Below are positions 33,481 through 34,583 of a DNA stretch of 34,583 nucleotides, piece after piece (the first letter of the stretch is position 1; each line of letters opens with the position of its first letter). Position numbers and translations under genes: made by a program. The DNA is taken from positions 1 to 34,583 of the forward strand of contig CAJBNH010000130.1 in NCBI GenBank assembly GCA_903955385.1, read 5' to 3'. The stretch comes from an uncultured Myxococcales bacterium (lineage in GTDB: Bacteria > Myxococcota_A > UBA9042). The notes below the pieces were generated by a model. The model was not told the DNA's origin, did not search any database, and saw nothing but the letters and a program-made list of their open reading frames with translations.

Positions 33481-33509
33481 ATCCTAATTGGCCGTTCGCG
33501 GGGGGGCAA
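33481..33509 (-). promoter_or_regulatory. Promoter candidate for the Cys-rich/dikinase gene group
   Basis: On the minus strand TTGCCC (33509-33504) and TAGGAT (33486-33481) are separated by exactly 17 bases, 31 bases upstream of the ATG at 33449. It is the third TTG-N3-N17-TAGG example in the window and separates this group from the phosphatase gene. Confidence 0.45.
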
Positions 33510-33542
33510 ACGCGTTGCGCTGCTTCGGCGCGTTCTCATCGC

Positions 33543-34010
33543 TCAGTCGGGAAGCGGGCGTTCGGCCACGCGTCGGGCAAAGGCGTGAACGGCCGCGACC
33601 TGCTCTGCTGTCTCGATCGAGCCGTGACGAGATTTACGAACAACCTCGATAGCTTCCGCGGCAGATGCTCCGTCAGCGACCAAGCAGGCCGCCAGCACGG
33701 TGCCGGTTCGGCCCAAGCCCGCAGCGCAGTGAACGGCGACCGCCCGCCCTGCGCGTTGCTGATCGCCGATCCACGCCACGAGGTCGTCCAGCAGCTCGGG
33801 TTCCGGCGCGGCGAAGTCTGCAATCGGAGCGTGGCGGGAGGTCAGCCCTGCCGCCTCGAGCTCGCGCGGGTCCAGCGGCGTCTCCGTCAGACTGAGCAGG
33901 GCCTCAATACCCACGCGGCGCAGCTCGGCAAGGTCCTCCCTCAAGTCTGGACCCGGCCGTGCCACGCCGGCGAGCAGGCGCGTCTGGAGATAGGAGAAGT
34001 TGCGCAGCAT
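33543..34010 (-). CDS. Dual-specificity protein phosphatase family protein
   Basis: The 155-residue protein has the Cys-based phosphatase signature HCAAGLGRTG (His94, Cys95, Arg101), preceded by VAVH and followed by a helix, as in the DSP/PTP superfamily. Asp65 in PIADFAAPE is the likely general acid. SYLQTRLLAGVARPGPD at the N-terminus fits the short bacterial type. No signal peptide is seen, so it is cytosolic. The substrate could be a phosphoprotein, phosphoinositide or phosphosugar; sequence does not decide. GGGGA lies four bases before the ATG. The gap to the next minus-strand gene is 93 bases and holds that gene's own promoter candidate, so cotranscription is uncertain. Confidence 0.9.
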   Translation of the reverse strand: MLRNFSYLQTRLLAGVARPGPDLREDLAELRRVGIEALLSLTETPLDPRELEAAGLTSRHAPIADFAAPEPELLDDLVAWIGDQQRAGRAVAVHCAAGLGRTGTVLAACLVADGASAAEAIEVVRKSRHGSIETAEQVAAVHAFARRVAERPLPD

Positions 34011-34305
34011 TCGATCCCCGTCCCCCCTGCCTGAATAGGGGCCTCAGGGGGATTCCTCTCACGTTTTTGCTCGAAATGCCACGCTCGAGAACCCCAAAGC
34101 GAATAGCTCAATGCTTACAGTTCTTCCGGGTTTGTCCATTGACCAGCGCCCCGTGGACCTTCACCCTAGTCTCTGAGTTCGTGGTCGCCCGGCTCAGGGC
34201 GCCGACTGGAGTCTGCGCGAAGCGACTGCGGAGCAGTTGTGACGCGGAAGCGACGGGAAGACGGCAAGTAAGCAGAAACACTGTGCACTGGGAAGGGAGG
34301 GAGAG
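34011..34305. other. Divergent intergenic region
   Basis: The 295 bases between the phosphatase and the last exported-protein gene are slightly less G+C-rich than the genes beside them. An inverted repeat of CCCCCTG (34023-34029) and CAGGGGG (34045-34051) lies 13 bases upstream of the phosphatase start codon and could be a leader hairpin or operator. A TTGACC at about 34138 has no partner -10 at 17 bases. No gene is supported. Confidence 0.5.
34023..34051. promoter_or_regulatory. Inverted repeat just upstream of the phosphatase gene
   Basis: CCCCCTG and CAGGGGG form a perfect 7-base stem with a 15-base loop. In the phosphatase transcript it would sit in the leader; it could also be an operator. 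Function is not shown. Confidence 0.3.
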
Positions 34306-34583
34306 ATGTCGAACGCGACCAAGTGGCTGGGCTCATTTCTGATGGTGGCGATGGCCTGGGCCAGCACGACCGCGCTGGCTGCCGTGCCGTCCAAGACGAC
34401 CATCGAGGGCGCGCTGGTCAGTACCGGCGGCGGTCCGGTGGCCGACGGCGACTACGCCGTGACCTTCTCCCTGTACAAGGACGCCGTCGGTGGCGCCGCC
34501 GTGTGGTCCGAGGGGCCCGTCACCATCGCCGTCGCTTCGGGGTCCTTCACCTACCTGCTGGGAAGCGCCACGGTGCTTTCCCA
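34306..34583 (+). CDS. Exported protein, N-terminal fragment
   Basis: The gene runs off the right edge after 92 codons. It begins MSNATKWLGSFLMVAMAWAS with cleavage near ALA-AV, so it is exported. The mature start (VPSKTTIEGALVSTGGGPV, then DGDYAVTFSLYKDAVGGAAV) is the opening domain often seen in large secreted proteins with tail-fibre or collagen-like C-terminal parts; the rest is outside the window, so this is only suggestive. GGGAGGGAG at 34295-34303 is a strong ribosome site just before the ATG and fixes the start. Confidence 0.75.
   Translation, partial: MSNATKWLGSFLMVAMAWASTTALAAVPSKTTIEGALVSTGGGPVADGDYAVTFSLYKDAVGGAAVWSEGPVTIAVASGSFTYLLGSATVLS

Noticed and set aside
1-34583. tRNA or rRNA genes, CRISPR arrays, complete insertion sequences
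   Set aside because: No tRNA-like T-loop and acceptor pairing, no rRNA sequence, no regular short-spaced repeats and no transposase reading frame were recognised by eye.

Overview
This is a 34.6 kb window of high-G+C chromosome, dense in genes, that looks like Myxococcota or a related deltaproteobacterial lineage. The case for this is a secreted protein with a MYXO-CTERM-like tail (Cys, hydrophobic stretch, Arg cluster), the Myxococcus-type cysteine repeat CGNG..EGSEECDDGN, a MopE-like metal-binding motif, repeated CGSDGCGGxC modules, and many lipoproteins whose lipid-bearing Cys is followed by a long Asp/Thr/Pro-rich spacer. No tRNA, rRNA, CRISPR array, integrase or intact transposase gene was seen. 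The taxonomic placement is inferred from these families only.

Layout. 1-118 (minus) is the start of an exported protein. 376-2049 (minus) is a rhodanese lipoprotein followed by an enterochelin-esterase-like hydrolase. 2280-4700 (plus) is a C39-like cysteine peptidase with nine Cys-rich repeats and a sorting tail, followed by thiol peroxidase tpx. 5345-8481 (minus) is an Rrf2 regulator, cysteine synthase cysK and a radical SAM protein. 8653-12656 (plus) holds an M74-type murein endopeptidase, a Tat-exported PQQ-type propeller, a DMT-family permease and a rhodanese-thioredoxin lipoprotein. 12708-14234 (minus) is an orphan NtrC-type response regulator. 14658-25421 (plus) is a run of secreted proteins: an endonuclease I lipoprotein, a Myxo-repeat lipoprotein, aminoacyl-histidine dipeptidase pepD, a MopE/lyase-type propeller lipoprotein and a very large amidohydrolase lipoprotein with thrombospondin-3 and lamin-tail-like parts. 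25687-27185 (plus) is a pair of outer-membrane barrel-like proteins. 27207-34010 (minus) holds a small lipoprotein, a lipoprotein carrying a complete PEP-synthase/dikinase-type catalytic core, a giant Cys-rich protein fused in frame to a lipoprotein propeller, and a dual-specificity phosphatase. A new exported protein starts at 34306.

Functional themes. Roughly two thirds of the genes encode exported or surface-anchored proteins, including degradative enzymes (peptidase, murein endopeptidase, DNase, amidohydrolase) and redox or sulfur proteins (two rhodanese lipoproteins, thioredoxin, Tpx, CysK). The Rrf2-cysK-radical SAM group looks like a cysteine/sulfur-responsive operon with a recognisable promoter and operator.

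The most unusual items are the dikinase-like lipoprotein at 28214-30208; the in-frame join of a MYXO-CTERM tail to a lipoprotein signal at 31349; two copies of a dispersed element at about 14446 and 25508 with identical internal spacing; an NtrC-type regulator whose GAFTGA loop reads AAFTGA; and a recurring promoter form TTG-N3-N17-TAGG in front of three genes.
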